From Sarcomyxa edulis (taxonomy: Eukaryota; Basidiomycota; Agaricomycetes; Agaricales; Mycenaceae), in assembly GCA_009761415.1 (NCBI GenBank), contig QUOL01000004.1, positions 310,001 through 374,000 of the forward strand: DNA of 64,000 nucleotides. The letters run 5' to 3'. Positions within the stretch are counted from its first letter, which is position 1; each line of letters opens with the position of its first letter. The notes under the pieces are model-generated. The model was not told where the DNA came from. It did not search any database and worked only from the letters and a program-made list of their open reading frames with translations. Both the position numbers and the translations under genes were made by a program. This document shows positions 1 to 11,521 of this stretch, piece after piece.

Positions 1-629
1 ATCAAGTGGGACGCCGACTCTGTGAACGATTGACAATTCAGAGGCCCACATCCGACGGAATCATGCCAGACCCATCTGTTTAGATGAGAAAGTGTAGTGT
101 GTGAAGCAGGCGGTACGGCCAAAGTTGTGCGTATTCTAGTGCAAGCGGGGGCCGAATGACATGGATTCGAAGGGTGGGGAAGTATACCTACGGTTCCGGG
201 GGTAACCTCGGGCAGTTGGCTGAAATGAAGTCTTGTGGACTCGATGGGGACAATTCCTCCGTCATTCACTCATAGCTCGTTGCTTTGAACTTTGATTTGG
301 CTGTGCGAAGAGAATATAATCGTTACGAAAAGGTACACAGGAATAACGGAGGTGCTCTACCGTGGAAGTGTGCGTGAACATCTGAGATGTCGATATTCAG
401 AGAAGTAGATGGTGAGAAATCCACGTTTCCCTGTCATTTGCGAAGGAGATAGGAAATATAAGCGTCGATTTTCGTTTAGCTGCCACGGCAGTAATAATTA
501 GCACGAGAAGGCATTGACAAGTCCTATACTGTGGGCAAGTAAGGGTGCCGATGTGCGAATGAGATGCGATCCAAATCAGTTTATAGTAGTACAGGCAATA
601 TCTTTAGAGGCTTCTTCGTATACGTACAG
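1..629. other. No gene recognised at left edge
   Basis: I see no convincing reading frame, RNA gene or repeat here. The stretch lies 3' of the Mog1-like gene and may hold its terminator and the end or promoter of a gene outside the window. Confidence 0.4.
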
Positions 630-1279
630 TCATGCAAACAGGTCATAGTTGATGATGCGCAAAGATTTTGCGAAAGCGTCGAAATCAGCCTGTGCGGCAT
701 TCCATCCCTGTTCTCCGACTGCACCTCCATCTTCAGACTTGATAGGCACGTTAAACGTCACTACTAAGTCGACGTTCTTGGATTCCACACGGTAAAGGGC
801 CATCAGGATGCGGACCTCATCAGGGCTCGTCCGATTGAATTTTTGGACGTGTTGGATGCCGGAGAGAATGATGGCGGAGGGAGTAGTGTCACCTCGGTCA
901 TTTGGTATCACGCTGACACCGAGGACTTGACTGGATCGAGCGTCATTATCGTGTGCTAATGAATCAAAGTGAAACCTGCATTGACAGTCCATTAAAATCG
1001 GCGATGAATATCAAAACAAGTGCAACTTACCTGATCGCATCGTCAAATTTGGCAGGTTCTACCTTCTCGAGAATTTCCGTGATGATACTGATGCTGGAGT
1101 CTGGGTATACGAAGACCTCTTGTGTGTCTGGCACTTGTCGAATCGTACTGGAATTTGCTGAGGATAGGGATGGTGAGTTTGAGTACAGAAACATAGACAT
1201 ACGATGCGTCGATAACATGAGACGGTGTAACGGCGGTAATCGCACCGCCAAACAGTTCTCGGACAGAGGTGGAAGACAT
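630..1279 (-). CDS. MOG1: Mog1-type Ran guanine nucleotide release factor
   Basis: Mog1/RANGRF proteins bind the GTPase Ran and promote nucleotide release, supporting nuclear import. Three exons read on the minus strand: 1279-1203, 1147-1031 and 975-630, giving 179 aa, close to the family's usual length. The N-terminus carries the family signature LFGGAITAVTPSHVIDAS, followed across intron 1 by IRQVPDTQEVFVYPD and then the STITEILEK-like helix and FDDAIRFHFDSLAHD. Both introns have GT-AG borders and are about 55 nt. The start ATG fits the conserved N-terminus. A hAT-type element ends 10-18 bp upstream of this ATG, so the promoter or leader is probably altered. Family assignment is strong by motif; function in this organism is inferred. 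Confidence 0.88.
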
Positions 1280-1289
1280 TGCAGATGAT

Positions 1290-1297
1290 GAAGGAAA
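1290..1297. repeat. Left copy of 8-bp target-site duplication
   Basis: GAAGGAAA, identical to 2021-2028. It directly abuts the TAGGG terminus of the hAT-type element. Confidence 0.85.
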
Positions 1298-2020
1298 TAG
1301 GGTTGGGTATAAAACTAAGCCGAGGTAAGATACCTAGGTAACTTACAAATCCCAAAACGGTCGAGGTAATTTACCGTATAAAACTGTAACTTACATATTT
1401 TCCCACGCTCTCGGGAGGGCGTAAGAGGGCGTTTTTTTCTTCCGCTGGCGCGTTTTGTAGGGTTTTGAGCACATACTAGGGTGTCTAAGGTATGATTGAA
1501 CAGGATTCAGACTTAGAGAAGACAATCCACAAAATTTGCGGAGCAACCGTGGGTCTATGGTTCCTCGGCACTTGCCGGTTAGTACCGAGTTGGTACAAGT
1601 TTCTTGCACATTTAGGCTGGCATTTAGGTAGAGAAAAAATGACATTAACATTTGTATGTATGTATCTTCAAGTGATGCATTCGAGAACTCTTGTTTTGCA
1701 AAGTTGGAAGATTTTTCACAGAGTACAAGCACTCTCTGCTCTTGATGTGTTTCGGTCGCGTGGCAAGATTTTTTGAATGAAATTTCTGCCGACATTTTGT
1801 TCATATTTTGAGGTCCGTGCACCGTTAGCGACGGTCTGAAGACACTCAAGACAGACTTTACTGAAGGTGTCCCCAGACCCACATAGCCTTGAGATGACTT
1901 TGGAGTTATATACCATTGATACATGCCCAATTAGGTCGATGTATGATACCTGTAAGTTACAGTAAGTTACCATGTAACTTACACGATGTAACTTACACCC
2001 GAGTTTTACACGCAACCCTA
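1298..2020. mobile_element. Non-autonomous hAT-type DNA transposon (MITE-like, 723 bp)
   Basis: The element begins TAGGGTTGGG and ends with the near-inverted CGCAACCCTA. The terminal inverted repeat is about 22 bp with 18 matches. It is flanked by an exact 8-bp direct repeat, GAAGGAAA, at 1290-1297 and 2021-2028. An 8-bp target duplication and a TAGGG terminus are hallmarks of the hAT superfamily. Subterminal copies of GTAACTTAC or its complement occur at 1338, 1386, 1952, 1962, 1974 and 1988, as expected for transposase-binding subterminal repeats. There is no transposase. The longest internal minus-strand frame (1391-1930, 179 codons) resembles nothing I know and I do not call it a gene. 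Confidence 0.85.
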
Positions 2021-2028
2021 GAAGGAAA
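2021..2028. repeat. Right copy of 8-bp target-site duplication
   Basis: GAAGGAAA, an exact copy of 1290-1297. It directly follows the CCCTA terminus of the element. Confidence 0.85.
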
Positions 2029-2205
2029 GCAAAGAGTCCCAGTCACATGTGATCGGTGACATTAACGCGTCTGTCACATATCTGTCACCCCTGTAGATTC
2101 TTTTCCCCCAACGCCCATCTGTTCGTGCTCATCGTCTCGCTCATCGTGCTCGCCCTTTTTCTGACGCGTCAACGACTTTGAGCTAGCTCATATATTCAAC
2201 TCGCC

Positions 2206-4519
2206 ATGGCTGATCGACGACGGTCGACCATGCAGCCTCCGGATCTGTATGGGAATCGCTCCAACATCCCAGTTCCATCAACCATCAAGAAACCGACCCC
2301 AAACATGCGTATGTCACTAGCTGGGCAAGCCGCTCGCCCACAATATCAGTCCTCCTCTGGCTCTGGTGCAAATCCTAGGCAGTCCATGCTTCGTTCTCAG
2401 AATAATCCTCTGCTGCAAAGCACGTCGAAACCTAATTTTGGACGGACGCCGTTGAACGCGTGAGTAGCTCAGACATCACAATCTTTGCAACTTGGTCTCA
2501 AATTTCTCGCTCTCCCAGTAGTACCCGCCGCGGATCAATGTGGGGAGGCGGCCAAGCTGCTGCACTTCCATCGAGTAGCCAACCAGTCAAGGATACACGA
2601 CCGCTTCGAGACCGCCAATACCAGGCCACGATCCGTCAGGAGATTTTGAAGTTTCTGCAGATCACGGGCTACGACATTACCATGCCGACTCTGACCAACA
2701 TCCAGGGGAAAGATTACCGGTCTATAATTTGCCACTTAACATACTATCTAGACCCGGAGCATCCCATAAATCAGGGTGGTAGGTTTGAAGACGAATTTGT
2801 GCCTGTTCTCAAGTCGTTGCGGTACCCGTTCGCTCATCAAGTCGACAGCAAGTGGCTTGCCGCACCTGCCAGTATGCATTGTTGGCCTGCTCTACTTGGC
2901 GTTTTGCATTGGCTTGTTGATCTGTGTAGAGTACGTCCATTCTATACGTCAAATTATCTGATACAAACCGTAAACAGATGCGAGACGAATGTATGAATAG
3001 TGGCCATCCAAGTCTCCAGGAACTACCCGAAGCTTTGGAAGACTTCGCTGACTTCGACGACCATAATGCACTCGCTTTTGAATATTACAAGCAGTCGTAT
3101 TCAATATGGCTGGATGGCGCGGACGAGCTCACGGACTCTAATGAGTGGCTGGAAGAGCGATATGGTGAGTCTTGTATCAAATCGTTCGACAGACGGCTGA
3201 CCTTCTATCGACAGCAAAAAAGAACGAACGAGTACAGCAAGATTTAGAGGAGCTGACGACTAAGCTCGGCCAAGCTAGAGTAGAACTACACAAACTCCAG
3301 TCCTCAGCGGTAAGGCGTTTCTATTTCCGATATGTAATATTCATCCATCTCTCGACCTTAGGCGCCAGTAGCAAAGCTCGAGAAAGAAAATGGACTCTTA
3401 CTCGGTGATAGTGAGAAGTTCCAGAAAATTCTTCACCAATACGAAGGCCGAAAGAAGAAATTGATTGATACCATTGCATCGGGCAAGGCAGAGCTTGCCG
3501 CTGACGGTTCGTCTCGTGTATAGTCTTGCTCTCGGTAAATTGTCGTCCTGACTCTGCGGTAGGGGCCCATCTGGAACAACTCAAAGCGGAACAGGCAAAG
3601 CTTGCGGAGGTTGTCAAGACCCAGAACCTTACTCCGGAAGAGGTCATCCGCATGAACACAGACCACGAGACTCTTTCCCGTAGTTTGGAAGATCTCAAGC
3701 AAAAAATCTCAGAAACCCACCGGACTGTCATGACGCTCGAGGTCAATGTGACGAATCGAGCAGCGGCAGCCGAGGAAGCTCTAGATGTGTATACCAACCT
3801 TCTTTCGTCTCTCGGGCTTTTCCCTCCTCTCCCACCGCCCCTGCCCGATGTCGACCTTACACTGGAGCTTAATCCTGCCGCATCGAATCCTCAGCAACTC
3901 CTGTCTGGCGCTGATATCAGGAAAATCATCAAACCTACTCTGAGCAGTGTGGCGGAGTCAAAAAGGTCTGAACGCGCGACGGTGGAGAGTGAGCGCATCA
4001 AAGTGGATAACGAGCTCGATCAGCTCACGTTGGAGTGTGAAAATGTTGAAGAGGAAATCGGGGAAGTCGAGAAGAAGGTTGTGGGGTTGAATGAACAAGC
4101 TGACGATCTACGAGATGTGGGTTTTTTTTTCTCATTTGGCTCGCGCCACTGATTGAAATTCGATCTTCATATTCCAGGCAGCACAGCAAGACGCGTTAGT
4201 TAGCAATGGCGAGGCGACCCGGCTGGAACGCGAACTCGCTCATGCCAGAACTGCGGCTCTAGCCAACGGAATGGGTGTCAAATCCAGACTACAGGCTCTG
4301 CAGTTTAGGTGGGTTTAGGTTTCCTTCTAAGACCGTACTGGGACCAAACTGTTGACTCCGTTCGTTCGTTCCAGCTACCGGGAGGAAGTGGAAAAAGTTA
4401 ACCGGCTGAGGGATGACACCATCCGGGCAATTGTAAAGAATGGTAACGACATTGCGATGTTCAAGGAAGAGGTATCGAGGCATCTAAGGGACCTGCGGGA
4501 GTTTGCAGAAGCGGACTGA
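2206..4519 (+). CDS. NDC80: Kinetochore protein NDC80 (HEC1)
   Basis: NDC80 is the microtubule-binding subunit of the outer-kinetochore Ndc80 complex. Eight exons (2206-2459, 2519-2930, 2978-3164, 3215-3309, 3362-3506, 3563-4116, 4178-4308, 4375-4519) sum to 640 aa, the usual size. A basic, disordered N-terminal tail (about residues 1-85) is followed by the motif RRGSMWGGG and then the calponin-homology domain: RPLRDRQYQATIRQEILKFL, ITMPTLTNIQGKDY, YPFAHQVDSKWL and the WPALLGVLHWLVDL helix. The rest, from about residue 230, is heptad-rich coiled coil (KKNERVQQDLEELTTKL, EEVEKVNRLRDDTI), where Nuf2 would pair. The start is the first in-frame ATG. Very confident family call. Confidence 0.95.
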
Positions 4520-5939
4520 TTTTTGTGGATAGTTCCTCTTTGTTTGCTTGATTTTTTGGTTCGTCTTGCTTTTCATTACTATTTTTCATCATAAAAGTCA
4601 CAAATTCGACAGTCAACGTCCGCCTCATGCTGCATGGCAGTTACACAATTAGTCAGTCGCGCTGGTGTCTGGGCATTGATGGCCTGTGATCCAGAGAATA
4701 CCTGCTTGATAGAGGCTCAAGCTCAAGTATGTATTGTTTCAGTCAATTCTTGGTCAACGGCGGCGGATAACGACTTATGACCCTGGCTTATGGTAACGTC
4801 GCTGCCGTGGCATCATCCCCAGTCCTGGGTCTCGATTTTCGATCTTACTTATCGATACATATCATCTCTATCAGGCATTGTCCACCGTGTTTTCAGAATT
4901 CAACGACTCTATGCCAGATGTCTATTTATAGCCCCACGACTCACACAATTGGGTCTTGGCTTCCGGATTCGGTCTTGGTTGTTGGAGGCCGGCTCCGTAA
5001 GTCTTTCAACATGAAGTGCAATCCCCTTGCGCATATCTCGCAACAACAGCTCTGTCGCTAGTGACTAGTAGACATATATTGCCAAAAGCTGAAGATTACC
5101 GGTCCGAAACTTGACCTGAGGTGTTCCGTATCAATCTGTGAGTTTTTTCCACCCTGTATGGGAATTTGTAATGATGAAAGCGCTGGCTGTACACTGTTGT
5201 CCTCCAAGCTCACGGTTTCTGCCCTTTTTTTTACTCGCAGTTCACACTTTTAGCTTTCCCGGCGTTACAGGTTCTCACACCGTCGATCGATGACACAGAT
5301 GGAGTTCCATCGAAGAGTGCACTAGCATATCTACATTCCTGTGAAAGAACCTTCTTATTGGACTATCCGGTGTATCGTATCTTGCTATGTAGCTATCGGT
5401 CCCGCTCCTCGGATTGGCCAAACTATAGTCGTCGATAAGTGAAAATGTGCTCTGTGAAGTACGATTTCTCTTGTCGGGAATATCATTCGATAACGGGCGT
5501 TTCAGTCCGATTCCTGTGCTGTATGCAGGTACGCAATTGAACAATGTTCCCAATTGAGCTGACATTTTTCATACAAACCGTTGCCAAGAACAGGGCTTTT
5601 TACCCTTGTACAAGTACTGCGATCTACATGTCTTTGACTGTGGGATTCGGGTGATGCGAGAGCCGGGTGCTTCGGAAGCAGCATGCGAATATGGTGCTTT
5701 GCTCACCGAATCGGTACCAGTTGCCCATACCTCATTCCTGATGCTCCCCTTTATGCGTGGGTGGTAGAGATCCCTAGAATGTTTCTATCTCACATACGCG
5801 TTATCTCCTGTGGACCCACGCCAACGGATAAGAAGGGACAGAACGATTGTTTTATTCGCGCCCCTCTTCCTGCTTTAAGTTGCAGCAGCCTCTCCGCCAA
5901 AACCACTCATTTGTGCCTCGACGTCCACATCTAACAACG
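4520..5939. other. 1.4-kb intergenic region
   Basis: No frame with recognisable protein features on either strand. Minus-strand open stretches near 5275-5684 have no known motif and no convincing splice partners. It presumably holds the NDC80 3' end and the promoter of the TmpA-like gene. Confidence 0.4.
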
Positions 5940-8318
5940 ATGTCTACCGGAGCTATCGAGAAAGGGTCTACCCCCGTCTACAGCGATGCTGAGAAGGGTA
6001 CATTGGAAGTCCTCCCGCCACAAAGTCCGACAGCTTTCGATGAGAAAAAGGCCATGGACCTCGTCACTGTCTATCCTCTCGCAAGTGTACCAGCCCTCAA
6101 GAAGGATGCTCCTTCGCCTCCTGTTGGAGTTATGCGACCGCAGAAACCCAAAAAGAAGGTGTCAAAGTGGATTCTTTGGACTATCTGGTTCAATACCTAC
6201 AGGTGCGTTCCGACTTTGAGTCCGTTTACTCTTTCTTCATCGATGTACCTTGCTTCAGAAAATTTTTCACATTTGTCTTTGGACTCAACATGATTGGTCT
6301 CGGTCTGGCTGCCTCTGGCCACTTCCCCTACGCAGTCAAGTACTCTGGTGCTATGGTCGTGGGCAACTTAAACTTTGCTATCCTCATGCGTAACGAAATA
6401 TTCGGTCGTCTCCTCTATCTATTTGTCAACACATTTTTCGCGAAGGTAAGAGAAGCGATTTATTCGTCATGATTTCGATGCTTAAGTAATATCTTGAAGT
6501 GGACACCACTCTGGTGGCGTTTAGGCTGCACATCCGTCCTCCAGCATCTCGGTGGAATCCACAGCGGTTGTGCCCTGTCTGGTGTTCTGTGGCTTGTACT
6601 CAAGGTCGTCAACAATTTTCGACACCACGACGTCAATCATGATGCCGTTCTGATTATGGGAGTCGTTACCAATGTGGCTGTTATGTTGAGCGCCTTAAGC
6701 GCCTTCCCCTGGGTCAGAAACACACACCATAAGTAATTATCTGAGGTATATCATCCTGCGGTCATATCTAACGAGCTCTCGTAGTGTTTTTGAGCGTCAT
6801 CACAGATTTATCGGTTGGCTTGGACTCTTCGCTACTTGTGAGTCCCGCTTCACATTCCAGACCGTTATTCCTCTTAACGGTTTCTCTCAGGGGTGTTTGT
6901 CATCCTTGGTGACACCTACGACCCTGTAACCCGCCAATGGGACCTCAGTGGTGTGCATCTCGCCCGTCAGCAAGACTTCTGGTTCACAATCGGAATGACA
7001 GTATTGTGCGTGAAATAATTTAGAGATACTCGCAAGACCTGACATCCTATCTTGACATTTTCAGTATCGCTCTCCCTTGGATTTGTGTCCGAGAAGTACC
7101 CGTCGACATCGAGCTAGTGAGTTCGGTCTCGTATAGAACACTCTAGAATTGACTCATCACCAACATTGTGTTAGCCGTCTCCCAAAGTTGCAATTGTACG
7201 CTTCAAACGTGGTATGCAACAAGGCCTTCTTGGACGGATCAGTCGGTCTTCTATCATGGAATATCACGCATTTGGAATCATATCGTCAGCATTCCGCGTT
7301 ATTTTCATTATGCACGTCTAACCGTCTGTATAGAGAGGGTACTCACGCCAAGTATCATTATATGATCTGCGGTGTACAAGGTATTCGTTTGATAGGTATT
7401 CAACGGTTGATAACCTCTAAATCTGACGCTGAATATCAGGCGACTTCACCAGAAGTCTCGTCAATGACCCTCCCAAGACGCTGTGGACTCGGGAGCTGAA
7501 GGTGTCTTTCACGTCTACGTCTTTCAATATCTCATCGATCTTACCTGTTCCAAAGTTCGCAGGAGTTTCCAACACCTCCACGCTGTATAAACGCGGCATC
7601 CGCATCTGTACTGGGACCGGCATTGGTGCTGCGCTTTCCACCTGCCTCCAGTCTCCTTATTGGTCAGTTGTGTCACATCCTACGATAGAACGCCAAGACT
7701 CACAGTTATCTTTGTATAGGTATCTAATCTGGATCGGTAAGATGTGATGCCAACTCACCGAGGGTAGAGTTCACTGACACTGTATGTGACTCAGGCTCGG
7801 ATCAAGAGAAAACTTTCGGCCCAACGATCAATGGGTTGATTACCCGTCATATAGGTCCCGAACGTTTACTTCTGTGGGACAGTAAACTGCGTGGAGGTCG
7901 CCCTGACACCATGAAGATTCTCAAAGAAGTGTACGCTTATTGGGACGCCGAAGGTATTTATTTGCATTTTATTGAGTGGCTCGGGCATATCCTCATCCGT
8001 TGTTTAGTTGTGTTCATCACGTCCAATTACATTGGAAATTCGGAAATCATGGAAGGGTGCAAAGAAGCAGGAATTCCTGCCTTCGGAACACTATGGGACT
8101 TCGTACGTTTTAATTCGTTATCTTCACTCAGGCATTCCGGCTCATTCGACCGTTCAACCAGTGAAATAGTCTCGTTTTTTTGTGCGGATATTATTAGAGA
8201 GGAGAGGATTCGTCCTGTAGGCCAGCTGTATTCCTACCTTGATTTGGATACAGTGATGGAAAACGACAGGCATCCCTCTCATTACTTTATGATCACAACC
8301 ATCCTTATACATACCTAA
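5940..8318 (+). CDS. TmpA-like integral membrane protein
   Basis: It resembles the fungal TmpA family, integral membrane proteins with a flavin/NAD-binding-like C-terminal part, also seen as the tail of some NRPS-like proteins. Aspergillus TmpA takes part in an extracellular signal for asexual sporulation. Exons: 5940-6202, 6259-6445, 6500-6732, 6785-6837, 6891-7005, 7065-7116, 7175-7284, 7334-7380, 7440-7662, 7720-7736 (17 nt), 7795-7953 and 8008 onward. After a soluble N-terminus ending KPKKKVSKWILWT come several hydrophobic segments, then the soluble part with GTGIGAALSTCL and CKEAGIPAFGTLWDF. The C-terminus is uncertain: homologues tend to end near GTLWDF (8102), but the frame runs on to a stop at 8316-8318, and a GTACGT donor sits at 8103. 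No adenylation or other NRPS domain is adjacent. Confidence 0.75.
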
Positions 8319-8741
8319 TTCTTGCCCGTGCCGTATGGCAAGGAACACTGTGTATTTTTGCAATATAAGCCTTAGACAGTTCGCTCACACGATATCTGAT
8401 GAGGCACATAAGATTACACCGAAAACACTGTCTCGGAAACCAACTACTTTAGGTGGGAAGTACAGTCTGTTTTCCTCGTAATAGCCTTGGCAAAAGAAGA
8501 CAAGCTGTGGGAAAAGACAGAAATAGGGCTATGGCCCCAGCGCCGTTGGAGTGGGTACACTGATAATCGGTCACGATAGCGCGTATTGAGGATATTATAA
8601 GGTTCCGGGAGATGAGGACGTATGCTAGCGAGTATCCGGGCGCGGCCATGAAGTAGGCAGTAACTGAGAGAGACTCAATGCCGGGGTGACTTTCAAGGCA
8701 AACGAAATCTTTCGAAAGTAACTTACACCGCTGCTATGGAG
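8319..8741. other. Convergent intergenic spacer
   Basis: Lies between the 3' ends of the TmpA-like gene and the ERI1-like gene. No gene seen. A single GTAACTTAC motif, the subterminal repeat of the hAT-type element at 1298-2020, occurs at 8718-8726 without visible terminal repeats. Confidence 0.4.
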
Positions 8742-10033
8742 CTAAGACTTCAAATACTCTTCGAGAATACGTCCGGATTTTCCCATCCACGGCCATCGCC
8801 TGTCTAGCTTTATGGCAGTATTAGGCAGGAGTGGAACTCCCCTTCTGGCAAGCTCTGTCACAAGCCTTGCGATATTTCTTGTGTCCTGTAAGTAATTATG
8901 GGTTTGGATTTCGATTCTGAGACAGGGGAATCATACTGACGTCGATGCCGCTATGCTGGCGACCTTCAAAAGGGGCAAGTTGAAGAGCGCTCAGTTGCGA
9001 TGTGAGATTCAATGGGCGACGTCTCGAACGCTTGGAAGACTGGCAAGTAGGTAAGGACGCTATGACCCAACCACGAGAACATCAAGACTCACTCTAGGTG
9101 CTTTTGGTAAAGACTGGGTGACTGTCATTCGAACATCGAGAACATCGCCTTGTAGCCAGTTAGGCATTGCTATCTACAGATTCGTGAGTTTGAAGCTTAT
9201 TGAGTATCATGGCTTGCTGACCTTGGAAATGAAGCACTGTTTTACAACAAAGTCTCTTATATCCCATGGTCCATCGCTGCACCAGCAGAATCGGACCAGC
9301 CGTTCACCGTTGGAATCGATCAAACCGTTCCTTTGTAGAAACTGGGAACACGCTTCAAGAACAGCTGGAAACGGTGTGGAATCATCGACTTGTTCCTATT
9401 GATCATGAGAGGAAAGATCAGGTTCATATCACCTTACAGGCGAACCCACAAGGTCTACAGACCTGAGTGATTCCTGTGAGCTTTGTGCAGTACGCACTAA
9501 GCTTCGGTCTCCAGGTGGGTCGTACGAAGCTACGGAATTCATCGATTACTTCAAGCTGACTGGCTTTTCCATTTTCTGTCTTGTCCTTCCATCTCATGAG
9601 ACATACTGGCCATTCCTGATCGTAGATCGCGGTCAATGATATGGAGGACAATTTGCGATACACCACATCTGAACATACAATGATCTCATTGGGCCACGCG
9701 AAGCCGGTAGCCTCAAGACATGTAGCCTCCACATCTAAGACCTGATCAGGGATTTGATGAGAAGTCGAGGCCATAGATCATGAAGAAATTTACCAAGAAG
9801 CAATCGTAGGGTTGTTTTGTGCGACGCGTTCGCGCAAGGGCAGGAACTTGAGCTTGATCGTTGCCAGATTTTAGATATGGCATTGGTGCACTTCCTTTGA
9901 AGGTTGAAGTGATGCTCGAGGATCTCCTGAACCACCTATAAAGTTGCGATAAAACTAAACCCATCATAAGACCGCCAGTGAGAAAAGCACCGGGACTACT
10001 GTTCAAGATAGAAGTCCATCCAAGGTTTCGCAT
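8742..10033 (-). CDS. ERI1-like 3'-5' exoribonuclease (DEDDh family)
   Basis: Eri1/3'hExo nucleases trim histone mRNA and rRNA 3' ends and degrade small RNAs. Seven exons on the minus strand (10033-9794, 9741-9679, 9615-9463, 9395-9222, 9173-9093, 9039-8941, 8885-8742) sum to 317 aa. All DEDDh catalytic residues are visible: FLVLDVEATC supplies D and E, CSDGPWDIRDF the third acid, and GRQHSGIDDTRNIARL the His and final Asp. Family segments EWPVCLMRW, FRSFVRPTWRPKLSAYCTKL and ITQEQVD also match. No SAP domain is evident. The N-terminus is uncertain: ATGs at 10033 and 9967 are both possible because the region before the nuclease domain is poorly conserved. It is divergent from CMS1, with 188 bp between start codons. 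Confidence 0.9.
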
Positions 10034-10221
10034 CAGCCAATTATGGCAACGAAGAACACGCAGAGAGTTTGACGAGGTCAAGAGGTGTAAGTTAAGCGCC
10101 ACGTTCACGTTAACGCTACCGCGCTGTTTTTTCTGTTTTTAGTACTATAGATCTAAATTTAGACATTCTAGCTTGTGGCTGTGATTTTCTCTCCTTCTCC
10201 TCCAAAAGTTCTTCTACTGCA

Positions 10222-11416
10222 ATGAGTAACCAACGGGGAGACGACTTGGACGACGACTTCGTTATCGACGAGCTAGTTGCACTGTCTGGTGACGAAGATG
10301 ATCAGGACGATGCTCAAGCGGAGGTTGCTGACGATGTCACAGCGCTCTTGAGTGAAGACGACGAGGGTCCTAGCGCTGCAGAGCAACTTCTCAAAGAGCA
10401 GGCTTCTGTAGACAAGAAACGGAAAAGGAGAGAAAAGGAAAAGGAGCGCAAGGCCAAGGTCCGTAACACTCTACGGATTGGGTAGTGTCAACGTCCAATT
10501 TTATTCTGTTTTCTAGAAGATGAAATTGGTCGAAACAACGGAGGCGGTCGAACCTGACTCAATAACTGCACAAACCCCTGCTGTTCTGGCCGATTATCTA
10601 TCGTCCAAGCAGGTGAAAACATTCTCTAAACTATCAGCTCTTGAGCTTGGGGACTTGCGAATACCTGGTCTGTGACCACCTTCTCACAGTCTGGTGGGTA
10701 TTCTCATATTGACACCCAGATAGAAACATCAATAGCAGATACTACTGCATGGACGGGCCCCAGAACACTGGACAAACTTGTTGACTTCATCATTAAAGGT
10801 GAGCGGTCTCTCAAAATACTTAGCTGCCGACTAACGTACTTCAAGTCGTACCCGTCCTACACACTCGTCTATCTCAGAAATCCAAGCTAAATGGAGCCCC
10901 TACACTTCTCTTCATTACCGGTGCAGCACTTCGGGTGGCCGACGTGACCCGAATACTCAAAGACAAGAAATTGCGGGGTGAAAAGGGCGGCGAAGGTACG
11001 TCCATTCATGATCCTGCTTCCATTCCACCATAACGTATTTCTTTGCCATCCAAAAAGTTGCCAAGCTTTTCGCAAAACACTTTAAACTATCCGAGCACGT
11101 CACGTACTTGAAGAGAACGAAAGTTGGAGCAGCAGTGGGCACACCAGGTAGAATAGGCAAGCTGCTTTGCGAAACGGGTGAGTAGGGAGGGACATGTCTC
11201 GTAAACATGGAATTGATCGCTGATTTTGCGATTATAGATGCCCTGAATGTGTCTGCACTCACACACATAATGTTTGATATCACGTTTCGAGATGCAAAGA
11301 AACGGTCTCTGCTGGATATACCAGAGAATAGAGACGAGGTGTTCAAAACAGTATTGGGTGGACCCCAGGTCCTGGATGCGATCAAACAGGGGAAGATCCA
11401 AGTAGTACTGTTCTAA
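10222..11416 (+). CDS. CMS1: Cms1-like ribosome biogenesis protein
   Basis: Cms1/CMSS1 proteins are associated with the small-subunit processome and rRNA maturation. They carry a degenerate helicase-like core. Six exons (10222-10458, 10517-10667, 10724-10798, 10846-10995, 11058-11177, 11238-11416) sum to 303 aa. The N-terminus is acidic (DDLDDDFVIDEL) and then strongly basic (KKRKRREKEKERKAK). The core shows PETSIADTTAWTGPRTLDKL, GAALRVADVTRILKDKKLRG, VAKLFAKHFKLSEHV, VGTPGRIGKLL and a C-terminal FRDAKKRSLLDIPE. The junction after RIP needs the acceptor at 10721-10723 to give PETSIADTT, which keeps frame and conservation. A short divergent promoter is shared with the ERI1-like gene. Confidence 0.9.
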
Positions 11417-11521
11417 GCCCCGCCGATGAGTTCAGGTTTTATGAATGTTTTTCTGCAATAAAAATACTATGCATGCAATGGGAATACTTGTGATCCGGGT
11501 ACACAAAAAAGAAATGGTGCA

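Noticed and set aside
1391..1930. 179-codon minus-strand frame inside the hAT-type element
   Set aside because: No similarity to transposases, unbalanced composition, and it lies wholly inside a non-autonomous element. Most likely chance.
5275..5684. Two overlapping minus-strand frames between NDC80 and the TmpA-like gene
   Set aside because: Short, no motif, and no splice signals that join them into a sensible protein.
5940..8318. Part of an NRPS-like biosynthetic cluster
   Set aside because: TmpA-like modules also occur fused to adenylating enzymes, but no adenylation, carrier or tailoring enzyme gene is adjacent.
10034..10108. Upstream extension of the ERI1-like protein to 10108
   Set aside because: That start would be GTG, which nuclear genes do not normally use. 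The ATG at 10033 is preferred.
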